Shown here: positions 48,744 to 59,683 of the stretch, in pieces
Layout of the letters: each line of letters opens with the position of its first letter
Numbering within the stretch: position 1 is the first letter of the stretch
Assembly (NCBI GenBank): GCA_036429605.1
Contig: CM071591.1
Coordinates: 2,356,001 to 2,420,000 of the forward strand
Direction: 5' to 3'
Length of the DNA: 64,000 nucleotides
DNA from: Cladobotryum mycophilum
Lineage: Eukaryota > Ascomycota > Sordariomycetes > Hypocreales > Hypocreaceae
Notes under the pieces: generated by a model
What the model was told of the DNA's origin: nothing
What the model saw: the letters and a program-made list of their open reading frames with translations, nothing else
Databases searched by the model: none
Made by a program: the position numbers and the translations under genes

Positions 48744-49132
48744 TTCTTCTTGGCAGGGAGAAAGGGGGAGGCCCATGGAGTGCTTTAGCGTGATTTTGTT
48801 GGGGAAAGTTCCGTCATGGGGGTTCTTTCTGTGAAGTAGCTAGTCCAAAGCACATGAGTTGTTCGATGAATTTGTACGAAATGAATATACATCACTCATA
48901 CCACATCACACGCCGGAGTCATTCCTATAAGTGGTCGTCTAACCACATACGTCTGGTTTCATCAAGTCATATCTATCATCCCTTTTCCCCTAATCACCTA
49001 GAACAAAATAGAACAAAAAAAAGGAAGAAAGAAAGGAAAACGCCAGGCCATGCCTTGAGCACCATCAACCCTCCCCCAAACCCCCCAATCCTCACCAAAA
49101 ACAAAGACTGATACAAACAACAATTCTTTTTT
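48744..49132. other. Intergenic between convergent vps17 and csn6
   Basis: 389 bp holding the two 3' untranslated regions, A-rich near 49005-49040. No other feature is seen. Confidence 0.5.
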
Positions 49133-50434
49133 TCAAATGACGATATCACCTGCTGCCATATTATACTGAATCCCGCCCGCGTACTCGGCCTGCGCTCTCC
49201 TATTGGCCGACTTGCTCGCCTCGATGGCGCTGAACTTCTTTCCAACCTCCCTAGCTTGGTTGACGCCCTGCATAATCGAGCTCAGGAGGCCGACTAGATG
49301 AACGTCGTTTGTCTCACGCCTGACCTCCTTCTCAAAAGCTTCCTTGTCCGAAGGGATGACCAGGTCTAGGCGGCTTACAAGTGCCTGAATCTGTCGAAGG
49401 ATGGTGAGGGACGGGGTGGTATTGTCCGTTTCCATGCTTTCGGATTCAATCTTCTCTCCGTCGATGAATGACGGCGGCAGGCGCTCGAGGTATGTAGTAA
49501 TGAGCTGAATGCGGGAGTGCAGCATCTTGATGGCATTGGCCCTGGCCGTAAGGGACGCCACCATCTCATCCTCTTCACGAGTAAGGGCCACAACATCCTC
49601 CGGCGCTGTTTCCCTCTTTTCCTCAACTTCGCTCTCGACAAGGCGTCGCTTCCCCTTTCCGTTCGACTCTATCGACCTAGCAGGGCGTTCTTCCTTGGCG
49701 GGAGCGGCAGCGGCACTACCCCCGCTTCCCGCGACGTAGTTCATGCTAATCATTTCGGTCTCGTCGGTCTCGACCGTGTAGGGAACCTCTCGGAACCTAA
49801 GCTTGAGCGGTGACTCGCCATCGTCCATCTTCCTGTCCTCTCCGTCGGCATCGACCTTGGCATCCTCCACTTCATAATTACTTTCGTATATCGTCATGGG
49901 TAGCTTTCCTCCCACAGAGTGATGCAAAACCTCCTCTGGGTGAAAGCCAAGCAGCACGGCAGACTCGTTCCATCCGCTGAGTATCTGCGTGTGAATAGGT
50001 AGAATGGTGGGTGAAGGGCCGGTTGACGGAAGCAATGTATACCATCCAACGAATTCTAAACGTCGATCCTTATGTACAGTAACCACTAACAAAAAAGAAT
50101 CAAGTTAGCACTGCACTCTCCCAACATCCCCACGGGGTAGAGAGAAGGGCATACTCTGTTCTAATCTTGCCCTAAACTTGGATACATCTATCAGATAGGC
50201 CCCTTCTACCTCTGGCGCAGCCCGTGTGTGACATTCAAAAGCATGCTCAATGGTGATTTCGCGACCGTTTTGCTGGCCCAAAAGAGCGCCTATTATAGGT
50301 CCCTGCGACTGTCGAAGGGTGTGTCGTGTGATGTAATCGGATATCGTGAGGAGGACGAGAGGGTGCAGCACGGCCTGGAGCTGGGAGGAGCTCTTCTGAC
50401 TGGAGACCAGGGGGTTGGTGCTCGAAGCAGTCAT
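49133..50434 (-). CDS. csn6: COP9 signalosome subunit 6 (MPN domain)
   Basis: Two exons, 50434-50155 and 50085-49133, with a 69-bp intron; 410 residues. The MPN domain occupies about residues 20-150: LQAVLHPLVLLTISDYITRH, QGPIIGALLGQQNGREITIE, FVGWYTLLPSTGPSPTILPI. The metal-binding HxH of an active JAMM protease is absent (WYTLLPSTGP stands in its place), as expected for CSN6, the non-catalytic partner of CSN5. The C-terminal half contains the helices IKMLHSRIQLITTYLERLPP and HLVGLLSSIMQGVNQAREVG that join the subunit bundle. The complex removes Nedd8 from cullins. In Aspergillus it controls sexual development and secondary metabolism. The other MPN subunits eIF3f and Rpn8 fit less well. Confidence 0.93.
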
Positions 50435-51310
50435 GGTGGGCAGAAGGAAGAAGCCTTGCTGCCAAATTAGATTATAATTTCGGTAGGCTGGAGTTTCTTT
50501 TTGGTACAGGAACCTTTTCTGCGCAGGCCAAAGAGTTGATAGCGAAATAATAAGGCGTGAATGAGGTTGCGCGTTGGAAGTGTTTTGTTCGAGTTAAGGT
50601 GTTTTGGAGATGCCCCGCGTGTCCGTGGGGTAGCAATGCTGGTACACCGCTGACTAAATTTAGCTGTGGTGACGGGAGCATGAGCAACCTACCCCACAGC
50701 GCATTAATACTAGCATCCACGGATCAGTACTCCGTACTTTATCTCGTTCAAGCACATGTACAGCGTCAACCAAGACATAAAATGCTTCTCTCAAAGCATC
50801 GAAAAATACAATTATTCTCATATAAAATCATGGCTTTGGCCACACAACATCATCATTCCCTCTCATACGATTAACCTGCAACATCATGTCCAACATCCTA
50901 GTAACAGTGCCTGTACACATTATGGTGATGGTTGCAAGTGGCAGCTGTCATGGTCAAGCTATGGGTTGCTTCCAGTAGCCTTCCACTACCTTTATATTTA
51001 CACGAAACATTGGCACAGACGGCATTCGCTGAACAGGTTATAAACACATCGCATACACATGCATGGAAGCAACGTACAGATAAAGGATGCCCAAAGACAT
51101 TCATTGATCAACGAGATTGAACATTAGTGGAAGCAAAGCAGAGTTATTTATTACAATTATATACATCTTTTTGTAATTGAGCCGAGTTCGGGGTATATTG
51201 CTCCACGATTTCACCAAACCAAAACGCCAATTTTATGCGGTGTTATCAATTTCTTTGTGCTTCAATAGAAACAACAAAGGGAAACAATAAGAAACAAGCA
51301 ATGAGTTCCC
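50435..51310. other. Intergenic, 0.9 kb
   Basis: This is the csn6 5' flank and the 3' flank of the MFS gene. A TACTCCGTA motif is at 50728-50736. No gene is seen. Confidence 0.5.
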
Positions 51311-53165
51311 TTAGGCTGCACTTTGCTGCTTGCCTTTCTTGATGCTCTTCCACTGAATTCCAAAGGAACAAAGCAGCTGGGCACCGGTTAGTACCAGGGC
51401 GGCCAGGAAGATTCTCGTACAGGCATGATTGTACGCATCCACGACAGCAGAAATGAACTGCGCTGGGACAACATGGCGAAGCTCGGTGGCGCCGCTCTTG
51501 ACAATCATCATGGGGTCAAGGCCAGGAATATGCTTTAATCGAGAAACCAGAAGAGTGCTCAGAGTAGTCTGGCCAACAGAAACGAAAATGGCTCCTCCGA
51601 GTTGCTGCGCAAAGAACATGATGGCGATACCGGTGGGTATTTCCTCCTTGGGAAGTGTTGCTTGGATAGCCAAGCCAACTGTTTGCATTCCAAAGCCTAG
51701 TCCAAACCCCACTAGGAACTGGTACGCAATCCAATGGGAAGATCCTGTATTAGGTGTAAATGTAGTCAAAAGTCCCTCGCCAATAGCCATGATGCATGGG
51801 CAGATGAGCATAGATGGCACATAATATCCGCTCCGCTGTGTAATGATACTGGATACTATGCTCGCGACGACCAGGCTTAGAACAAGTGGGATGGTGTAGA
51901 TGCCGGACTTGACTGGGTTTACATCATGCGTAGTTTGAACTAAAAGCCGTTAGCTCCATGGTAGAAACAAGAGGAAATGGATAGGGGCATTTACACCACA
52001 GGGGGATATAGTAGACGCACATCAACATGGCTCCTGCAAGGAAGAACATGTAGAAAGTGCCCGAAAGCATGGTTCGCTGGGTGATGACACAGACAGGTAG
52101 TGATGCTGAGTCGGGCATCTTGACCTGAACGATGGCAAAGGCGATACCAGCCAGACCAAACATGACGAAAAGGAGGATAATACGCCAGTTGCTCCAGGCA
52201 TACGTAGAACCTCCCCATTGTAATGCAAGTAGCAAGCATACAGTCGAGGGAACGAAGAAGAAGGTACCGAGAGGGTCGAGTCTCAAAATTTGTTCCTTGA
52301 TTGGCGTCGCCTGCTTTGGTTTTGGTGACGTCTTGAGGAAGAAGAAGAGACAAGCAAAGGCGACGAGTCCCACGGGCAGATTCAAGTAGAAGCACCATCT
52401 CCATGTAACATTTTCAGTAAAGGCACCGCCAATGAGTGGGCCAGATATCGAAGCGACTCCAAAGACCATGCCAAACATTGCTATTTACCACGTTAGTATC
52501 TGTGTTGGTGAAAGGAGTGGATCGGGCAGTTACTCACATTGGAACATGGGACGCTTATGGAGGGGAACCAAAGGAATCATGGTCATCATGGAACCGGTCG
52601 TAATGCCTGCAGCACCAATTCCGGCAATGGCACGACCAACGATGAAGGATGTTGAGCTTGGAGCAGCACCACACAGGGCAGAACCGGCCTCAAAGATGAT
52701 GATGCAAATGAGAAAGGTCCAACGTAAATCGTAGAATCGGTATACTCGACCCCAGATGAGCTGACAGGCAGCAGTGGTAAGCATGTACGCCGAACCATAC
52801 CAACCAATATCTCCAAGACTCTTGAAGTCGTCGGTGATTCGAGGGATGGCTGTTGATAGGATAGTTCGATCTAGGGCGACGAGGAGCATGGACATGAAGG
52901 TTGACAGCATGACAAGCCAGAACTTGATCGTCTTGGGTTTGTAGTTTGCTTCGGCCTCGTCATCTTGCGATGGACCCTTTGGTTTTGGCGATCCATCTTG
53001 AGTATCAGAGGGAGGTGAATCTTTGAGTTGGTCAATGTTGTTGATGTCCTCCTTTTCGTGCTTCTTCTCGTTGGGAGTATGCACAGATGAGGAGAGCGAA
53101 CCGCTAGATTGGTTATTTGGAGGGACGGATTTAAGGTCATCGGCCTTTTCTTCTGGGGCGGACAT
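51311..53165 (-). CDS. MFS drug/toxin exporter, DHA2 type
   Basis: Three exons: 53165-52538, 52480-51995 and 51939-51311; introns of 57 and 55 bp; 580 residues. A hydrophilic N-terminus of about 75 residues precedes roughly fourteen membrane segments. Family motifs are clear: LDRTILSTAIPRITDDF (motif D1) near 95, GWYGSAYMLTTAACQLIWGR, and GVASISGPLIGGAFTENVTW plus RWCFYLNLPVG (motif C region of antiporters) near 217-235. The splice joins read FQSMFGMVFGVAS and YYIPLWFQTTHDVNPVKSGI. Proteins of this group pump drugs, mycotoxins or other small molecules out of the cell by proton antiport; the substrate cannot be told from sequence. The gene is divergent from a Zn2Cys6 regulator, an arrangement common for transporter/regulator pairs. 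Confidence 0.94.
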
Positions 53166-54728
53166 TGTCGTTACTCAAGTGGTACGGATTGTTGGAGAAA
53201 CCAAAGTCACAGTGGTGCGAGGATGGTGGGTTGATAGTCGAAGGGACTTGGCGATGTATATCAAGGCAAATTATGGACAAGGGAAGATGGGGAAAGAGCC
53301 ACACGAACAGGTGCAAACAGAAGGCATCACAACATATGCTTGAGAAATTCACAATCACAATCACTCTTTTGTACACCAGCCAACCAAGCGAACTCTGGCT
53401 GTCCTCCTCCACCACCTACGGGTACGGTAGGTATGTACACTCATCTCCATCGCCCCCATCTCGGCGATGCGACCATTGCCGAGCCAAGGATAACAATAGA
53501 AACAATTCGATTAATCGACTGCATGATTCCGGATATGCAGTCAGTTGGCTTGGAGCCGTGCTTGATAACCTACTAATACTAATAGTCCTTTATGCATTAC
53601 GGATCAGATGAGCCGACGCCTCTCTGTCAGTAAAAGGAGTCGAGGACTCGAGGGAGTGTCATTCATTCACTTTGTTGCTGCCGCAATCGGAATAGTCTCA
53701 TTAACAATTCTCGGGTGCGACGCAAGATTGTTGGACCCGTCATGAGGCAGCGCTAATCCCGTTTGGGGATACATCGATTATTTATCTCGGGACCGAATCT
53801 CCCTTGACCGTCCCCGAGAATTGCCTCCACTCAAACCCTCCCCAAATCAACCTCCCGCAGCACCAGCGCAAAGCAAGCAGCTGTTTAAGCCGCCATCTGC
53901 AGTGCCCTATTACAGGTACAGCTGACTGAACTGGAGAAAAAAAGACAGTTGATGGCGTCACTGCGCTTCTGAGCGGGCATTGGAAACGGCCGCTTGAATT
54001 CACGTCAGCGCAGGTCGAGTTGCGAGAGTGCGTGGTGAGTGGCTACTTGCATTGCAGCCAACAACAGCAGAGGCACACTGCCGTGCCGTTTCCTACGTTT
54101 GCGTTTGCGTACGTTGCACACCATCGTTTTCTTTATTGGAACTCTCATACAGCGTCGCTCCCTTCAGGGCTGACTGACGGGTGTCTGGCTGGTGCCTTGC
54201 CCCGGCCGGTGTGGTTGGTGTGGTGTGGTGTGGTGGCTACTTTTTATTATTACTGCTACCGAGTACTCCAACTGCTACTACCATTGCGCCCGCATTCAAG
54301 ATTGGATCTTCAAAGGTTCCATCCACCGCCAAAAGGTCAGCTTTAGCTCCCCCGGACGCTGCACGACTTATCCGCACCCGAGATTTTGTCTCGAGTGTCC
54401 GATTGCAACGCTCTCAGCTCTGCTTTACCTCAGCCCTACAATCCTTGGCTCATGTACGGGTGTAACTGACTATTGCAGATTCGGGCGATTGAACGTTGCT
54501 TTCGTGCTTCTCCTTGGCCGGAGCGCTTCGACCACTCCACGCGGATCTACCAAAGAATTGTGGCCGCCAACAACCAATCAGTTACTTCAAGTCTTGGTTT
54601 GGAACCGCTCTCACTGGCTCAACCCTTGTCAACCACATCATTTGCTTGTCTTGTTAGAGTGGCACACACACACACGCACACACTTACAAACAACCGCTCA
54701 CATACCGCTTCATCCGTTTAATATAGCC
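53166..54728. promoter_or_regulatory. Divergent promoter region MFS / Zn2Cys6 gene
   Basis: 1.56 kb between the two start codons. The half next to the regulator is open in the regulator's frame without a convincing start, contains a CA repeat at about 54662-54684, and probably forms its long leader. Scattered CCGG and CGG triplets are present, but no clear spaced CGG pair was recognised. Confidence 0.45.
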
Positions 54729-57213
54729 ATGGCGGCAGAACGACATCCCCTGGGCCTAGCCCCGCCGGGATACCCATATCAGTCTCCCAATCAGCAACAG
54801 CTTCAACCGGGCTTTGACCCTTCTCTCGTCAAGTTGACCAGGGGAACCAGCTGCGTTTTATGCCAACAACGTAAAGTCCGGTGCGACAAAAAGAAACCAT
54901 GCAGCAACTGTGTCAGGGCCAACACCGAGTGCCGCATTGTTCCTCCACAGCCTCCTCGACGCCGTAAGAAGCGTATGCAAGAGAAGGACCTCTTTGAACG
55001 GGTCAAGAAGTATGAGAGTCTACTCGCACAACATGGTATCAAGTTTGATTCCATGGATGCCAGTGGTCAGGACCACGGGGGTGCTGATGATGTCGACGAC
55101 CTGGAAAACGATTTTGAGGGTCTCAAGACATCTCCTGAAGCTAGCGCCTCGCCATCAGCTTCTATAGTAGACAGGTATGCCTCCTCCCAGAAACTCATTC
55201 CCTCCAACCTTCAGACGACTGACTCTACTCCTTCCTAGACCACACGGGACATGGTTTTCCCTCCATAGAGAAGTATGCGGCGTGATCCAAATAGGCGAGT
55301 CGTTAGTGCTAACACATGATCTCAGTTTAGAGCAAGCGAGCAACTCCTCCATGACTCGGAGGATGATGAAGCCGAAGGATCGACCATTCATCGTGCCTAC
55401 GATAAGATGTTTGGCAATCAAGATGGGTTTCCGTTCATCATAGGAGGTTCACCGGTGCCCGTCACACACTATCATCCTCCACCTATTCAAATCCTACAGC
55501 TGTGGCAAATATACATTGACAACATCAATCCGTTACTGAAAATCACACATGCGCCCAACATCCAGGGTCAGATCATTCAGGCAACAGCGCAACTAAGTCA
55601 AACGCCCAAAAATCTTGAGGCTCTGATGTTTGGTGTTTACCTCATGGCCATCACATCTCTCGATGACGATGATGTCCTGAAGAGATTTGGCATCCCAAAA
55701 AGGGAGTTACTTGGCAATTATTTTACTGCGGTTCAGCAGGCTCTTATCAACGCTAGCTTTATGCGTGTCAATGACCTCCTCACTCTACAAGCATTTGTTC
55801 TCTACCTCGTACGTTTCTTTCCAAGAAGTATTACTTACATGTTGCTGATTCACAAATGTCTAGTTTGCAATAAGGTGGTTTGTAGACCCACGACAAGTAT
55901 TCTGCCTTACCGGCATCGCTGTTCGAATTGCCCAAAGAATGGGCCTTCACAGGGACCCTGGAGGCTACGGCCTTGCCCCTTTCGAAATTGAGCAGAGACG
56001 TCGTCTCTGGTGGACCCTTGTGGGCTACGATCGACGGATCGGAGAAATGACAGGCTCAACGGTAACGGCCCTATCAAGTGGCGGGGATTGCAAACTGCCA
56101 TTGAATGTCAATGATTCCGACCTCCATATGGACGGCAAAGAGGCCCCAACACCACACACGGGACCGACAGAGATGCTATTTGCTCTCTCTCGCATAGAGC
56201 TTTCGATGGCAGTTTCTAGCAATAGCAACCGTGACAGCGCCAGGATTAACCCGGAAAAGGTTGCCTCCTCTCCGCAGGCCGGGCGATCTCCCGGTCCCAC
56301 CATTCGCCTCGCGGGCCAGGAATCGCCCGCCTACACACTCGAGGGGTTTTGTGCCCATATTGAAGGCACTTATCTTGCGCACTGTGACCCAAAGATTCCC
56401 CTCCACTTCTTTACTCTTACAATGACCCGCCAGGCACTCTGCAAAATGCGCATCATCAACTTCCTTGTCCGACTTCACAGCGCCGATTCCATACCAATGA
56501 AGGACGTTGAAAGAGACAACCACTTCCACCAGGCCATAGAGATGATTGAATACGACAACATAGTGCAGTCTCACGACAGTGTTCGGCAGTTCAAATGGTA
56601 CTCGATGCACCACTTCCCGTTTCCTGCCTATATGTTCCTAGTACAAGAGCTCCGACAGCGCAGCTCAGGCACCAACGTCGAGAGGGCTTGGGAGGCCATC
56701 ACAATTAACCATGACTTGAGGGGGCTGATCAACAACCTGCATAACCCCATGCATACAGCCTTTGGGAGTCTTTTTGTCAAGTCCTGGACGGCATTCGAGG
56801 AGGCTCAGAGAAACGTTGGAAAAGAGATGACCACACCATACTTTATCTCTGTGTTGCGCGAACGTATGGAGAAGCGCCGGAGAGCACGCCTAGAGAATCG
56901 CGCAGATCCAAGCCTGGATCAGATACCTATGAGCTTGCCCCGATCGCAAGGTAGTGACTTTACGACTTCGCCCGAGACAAACATGATGACACCGCCCATA
57001 GATCAATCGGCAGGGGCAGGAATGATGGGGGCAGGCATGGGGGCTGCCACGTCTTCACCCGGAGAAGACACGGATATGAATTGGTCCTATCTTATGGCTG
57101 AGTACCAGGATGCTGGCGGACTCCAAGGCTTCAATCCTTATGGATCATTTGGTAACCCAATGGGTGGAATGGGTGGAGGCATGGGAGGATTTGGCGGGAA
57201 TATGTTTGGCTAA
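54729..57213 (+). CDS. Zn2Cys6 transcription factor with fungal_trans domain
   Basis: Four exons: 54729-55174, 55239-55272 (34 nt), 55326-55808 and 55864-57213; introns of 64, 53 and 55 bp; 770 residues. The start ATG gives MAAERHPLGLAPPGYPYQSP. The binuclear zinc cluster is complete: Cys42, 45, 52, 58, 61 and 68 in CVLCQQRKVRCDKKKPCSNC plus VRANTEC, followed by basic PPRRRKKRM and a coiled-coil linker (LFERVKKYESLLAQHGIKF). Small exon 2 supplies PHGTWFSLHRE and joins FRASEQLLHDSEDDE. The middle region is a fungal-specific transcription factor domain (PIQILQLWQIYIDNINPLLK, AIRWFVDPRQVFCLTGIAVR, QRMGLHRDPGGYGLAPFEIE). The C-terminus is Gly/Met-rich. It is a nuclear activator or repressor binding CGG-type sites. 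Its divergent neighbour is an MFS exporter that it may control. Confidence 0.93.
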
Positions 57214-58281
57214 TCAAGAGGACACCGCCTGGATAATTATGATACCCTGGACACAGTAGGGGGCTGTGTATGAGTTTTTGTTGGGAAGGAGAGCGAGGTA
57301 GGTGTTGTATCGTTGATGTCGACAGGTAGGTTAATTGTTATGTGGTTTGGGGGGATTGGCTCTATACATTTACATACGGACACCCGACTCTATACTATAG
57401 TATCTTGGAAAAAGCGTTGCCGAATCAGTTATACATGTAATTACCAGGGAGGATTATCTGACCCACAATGAAAGCGGTTACAATTTGTACACATGGCACA
57501 TGAAGTGGATTAGTGCAGTGTCAAATAAAACATGCTGTGCCGCTGTCATTTGAACATGTTTTACAAATCTCGTCTTTCCTTTTCTGCTCGTATAAAAGTA
57601 TGCCTTTACGAGTAAGGTGTTGCAACCCAATCTGTGATTTATGACTCTTTTTCGTAACCTTGCGAGTCAAGGGATGGATCACTATGTGTGCATGCATGAA
57701 TCGAACTTTTGATTTTTTTTTTTGTTATGTAGGCAGGGGGGTAAATGAGTGATGCGTTATGCTGCCCCCCCCCTTAAGGTGGACAGCTCAGTTGTAGGGG
57801 GAGGGAATGGGGGAGGGATGTGTGCTGTTGTATGTGTGTGTCTGTGTAAGTGAGAGTGTGCATGACTGCGCTGTAGGGAGCGGAATGGGTGCCGCAATAG
57901 TGGAAGACTGTTTATACATGTTGCGTGTTGCATGTACATGTATTTACTATACATTAAAAGTTGTTCCATAAAAGGGGGGCATTATTATTATTGTTATTGT
58001 TTTTATTATTGTTTTTATTTCTTGGTAAGAAATACAAGAGCACGTTGAATGGACGGGCTAAAAGTGTACCGAATAGCAAAAAAAAAAAAAAACCCCAGGA
58101 AAAAAAGGGATAAGGGCAATAAGGAGAGAGAGAGGGGGAGGAAAGAATGCTACCCAAGCATTTTGGGGGAATGGAGGTTACGACTGGCGTTTTCCGCTGA
58201 ACTAATCGGCGCCGACGCGGCGGACTCGGAAGAACCCTGTTATTAGTAATAAAACCTTTGGGATAACTATCTTCTTTACTT

Positions 58282-58367
58282 TACTCCGTAGTCTGTACTC
58301 CGTGCTCCGTATACTGTAGTCCGTATACTGTATCTAGTTGGTATACCTTGAATGTAGATACGGAGTA
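58282..58367. repeat. TACTCCGTA motif cluster with inverted ends
   Basis: TACTCCGTA at 58282-58290 faces its inverse TACGGAGTA at 58359-58367. Between them are near copies (GTACTCCGTG, GCTCCGTATA) and two copies of CCGTATACTGTA. The ends could pair into a hairpin. Confidence 0.6.
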
Positions 58368-58477
58368 CTTTCTCTCCTCTCCTCTCCTCTCCTCCTTGAT
58401 CAAGCCACCAACAACAAAACCGTTTAGACCAAAGAGGGGGGAATTCCAGGCAAGCCGGGACCAGGGAACTCAGCTCT

Positions 58478-58565
58478 GAAAAAAAGAAGAAGGGAAAAAA
58501 AGAAAAAAAAAGAAAAAAAGAAAAAAAGAAAAAAAAAGAAAAAAAGAAAAAAAGAAAAAAAAAGG
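58478..58565. repeat. Homopurine (GAAAAAAA)n tract
   Basis: 88 bp of only A and G, with a loose 8-9 bp period of G followed by six to nine A. Such mirror-like purine tracts can form triplex DNA. Confidence 0.85.
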
Positions 58566-59683
58566 TAATGGCCACAATCCAACAAGATCTCTGGGGCTGC
58601 GCCGAGCTGGGCAAAACATAACAACCCACAGTGTATTTATGCAAATGATGCTTGATGACGCAACGTTACGAAGGGGCGGTACGGTGCGTTCTTCTCCCCC
58701 CTGGCGGTTCCCTTCAACTTGTCTCTTCTCTCACTTTTCAATAGGTAATCCTGTTTTTTTCTGCCGCATCTGTCAATCCGCTTTATTACCTACCAGATAT
58801 ACGACTCCGTACGTCGTATAGTAGCTACCTGTATGCATCATCCCGTGCCAAGGGCTGACTTGATAGGTAGCCACGGAGTTTTGCAGAAAAGGGAATATAA
58901 GCAGCCGTCCCAATTCGGTAGCCAACCAAAGAAAAAAACGCAAAAGAAATAAAATACTTTTCTTGCTGAGAGTAATATGATGTGACATTTGTCAAGGTAG
59001 GGCTGAACAAAAAAAGTCAAAAGGCATTACGCCCTCCCCACCGTCGCTAAGAGTATCGTGTATTCCAAACCCGTCCACCCCCCAAAAATCACCCCTATAG
59101 TAAATAGTAGGGTAGTAGTTGTTACCCCAAGGATTCGAAATCTTGTTCCCCATCCGTCCCTTCCAAAAATGCCCATGTCCGTGATATCTTGCTATGTACA
59201 CGTAGAATAGTACATAGTAGTATGTGCAAATATACATTAACAACAATTCTGGTTAATTGTCAAAAATGCACAAAATCAGTAGTAGTCGCCGCCGTCGCCG
59301 CCGCCCCCACCAATCCGTCCCGTCTCGCCGGTATTTGCCCCTAACAACCCTTGTTGCAGACGGAAGACGGCCCAACCTAGAGCCGTTGAAATAACCCCCC
59401 CCCAATCCCTCCCTCTCTCCTTGTCCTCCGAAATATGCTGCTGCTGCTGTTGCCCCCACGAGTCCTGTATGCGTGCCTCGGGGAGGTCGGTTCAGCTTCC
59501 CTGAATCTCTACTTAGTGGGCGGAGGAGGTATCCCGCGCCCCTCCAGGTGATGTGATAGGGCAAAGTGGAGGACCACCACGACGCGTCGACACATGTCAT
59601 CGAGCATGGTTTTGTGTGTCTCGCCATGTACTGTAAGTTGGGTGACTCCGCACTTTTCTGTATTGAGCCAGCGCTTGGTCGGA

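Larger units (their letters stand above)
57214..59683. other. Intergenic, 2.5 kb, simple repeats and TACTCCGTA cluster
   Basis: This is the 3' flank of the regulator and of the LaeA-like gene, which converge. It contains AT/ATT repeats near 57980-58020, the TACTCCGTA cluster at 58282-58367 and a homopurine tract at 58478-58565. Open frames here are products of these repeats. Confidence 0.55.

Noticed and set aside
54192..54728. In-frame N-terminal extension of the Zn2Cys6 factor
   Set aside because: The frame is open by chance, has no upstream ATG in good context, and is Cys/Trp/His-rich without similarity to the family. The ATG at 54729 gives a normal N-terminus.
59110..59160. Possible tRNA T-arm around GGATTCGAAATC
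   Set aside because: The stem does not pair properly and no cloverleaf can be completed.
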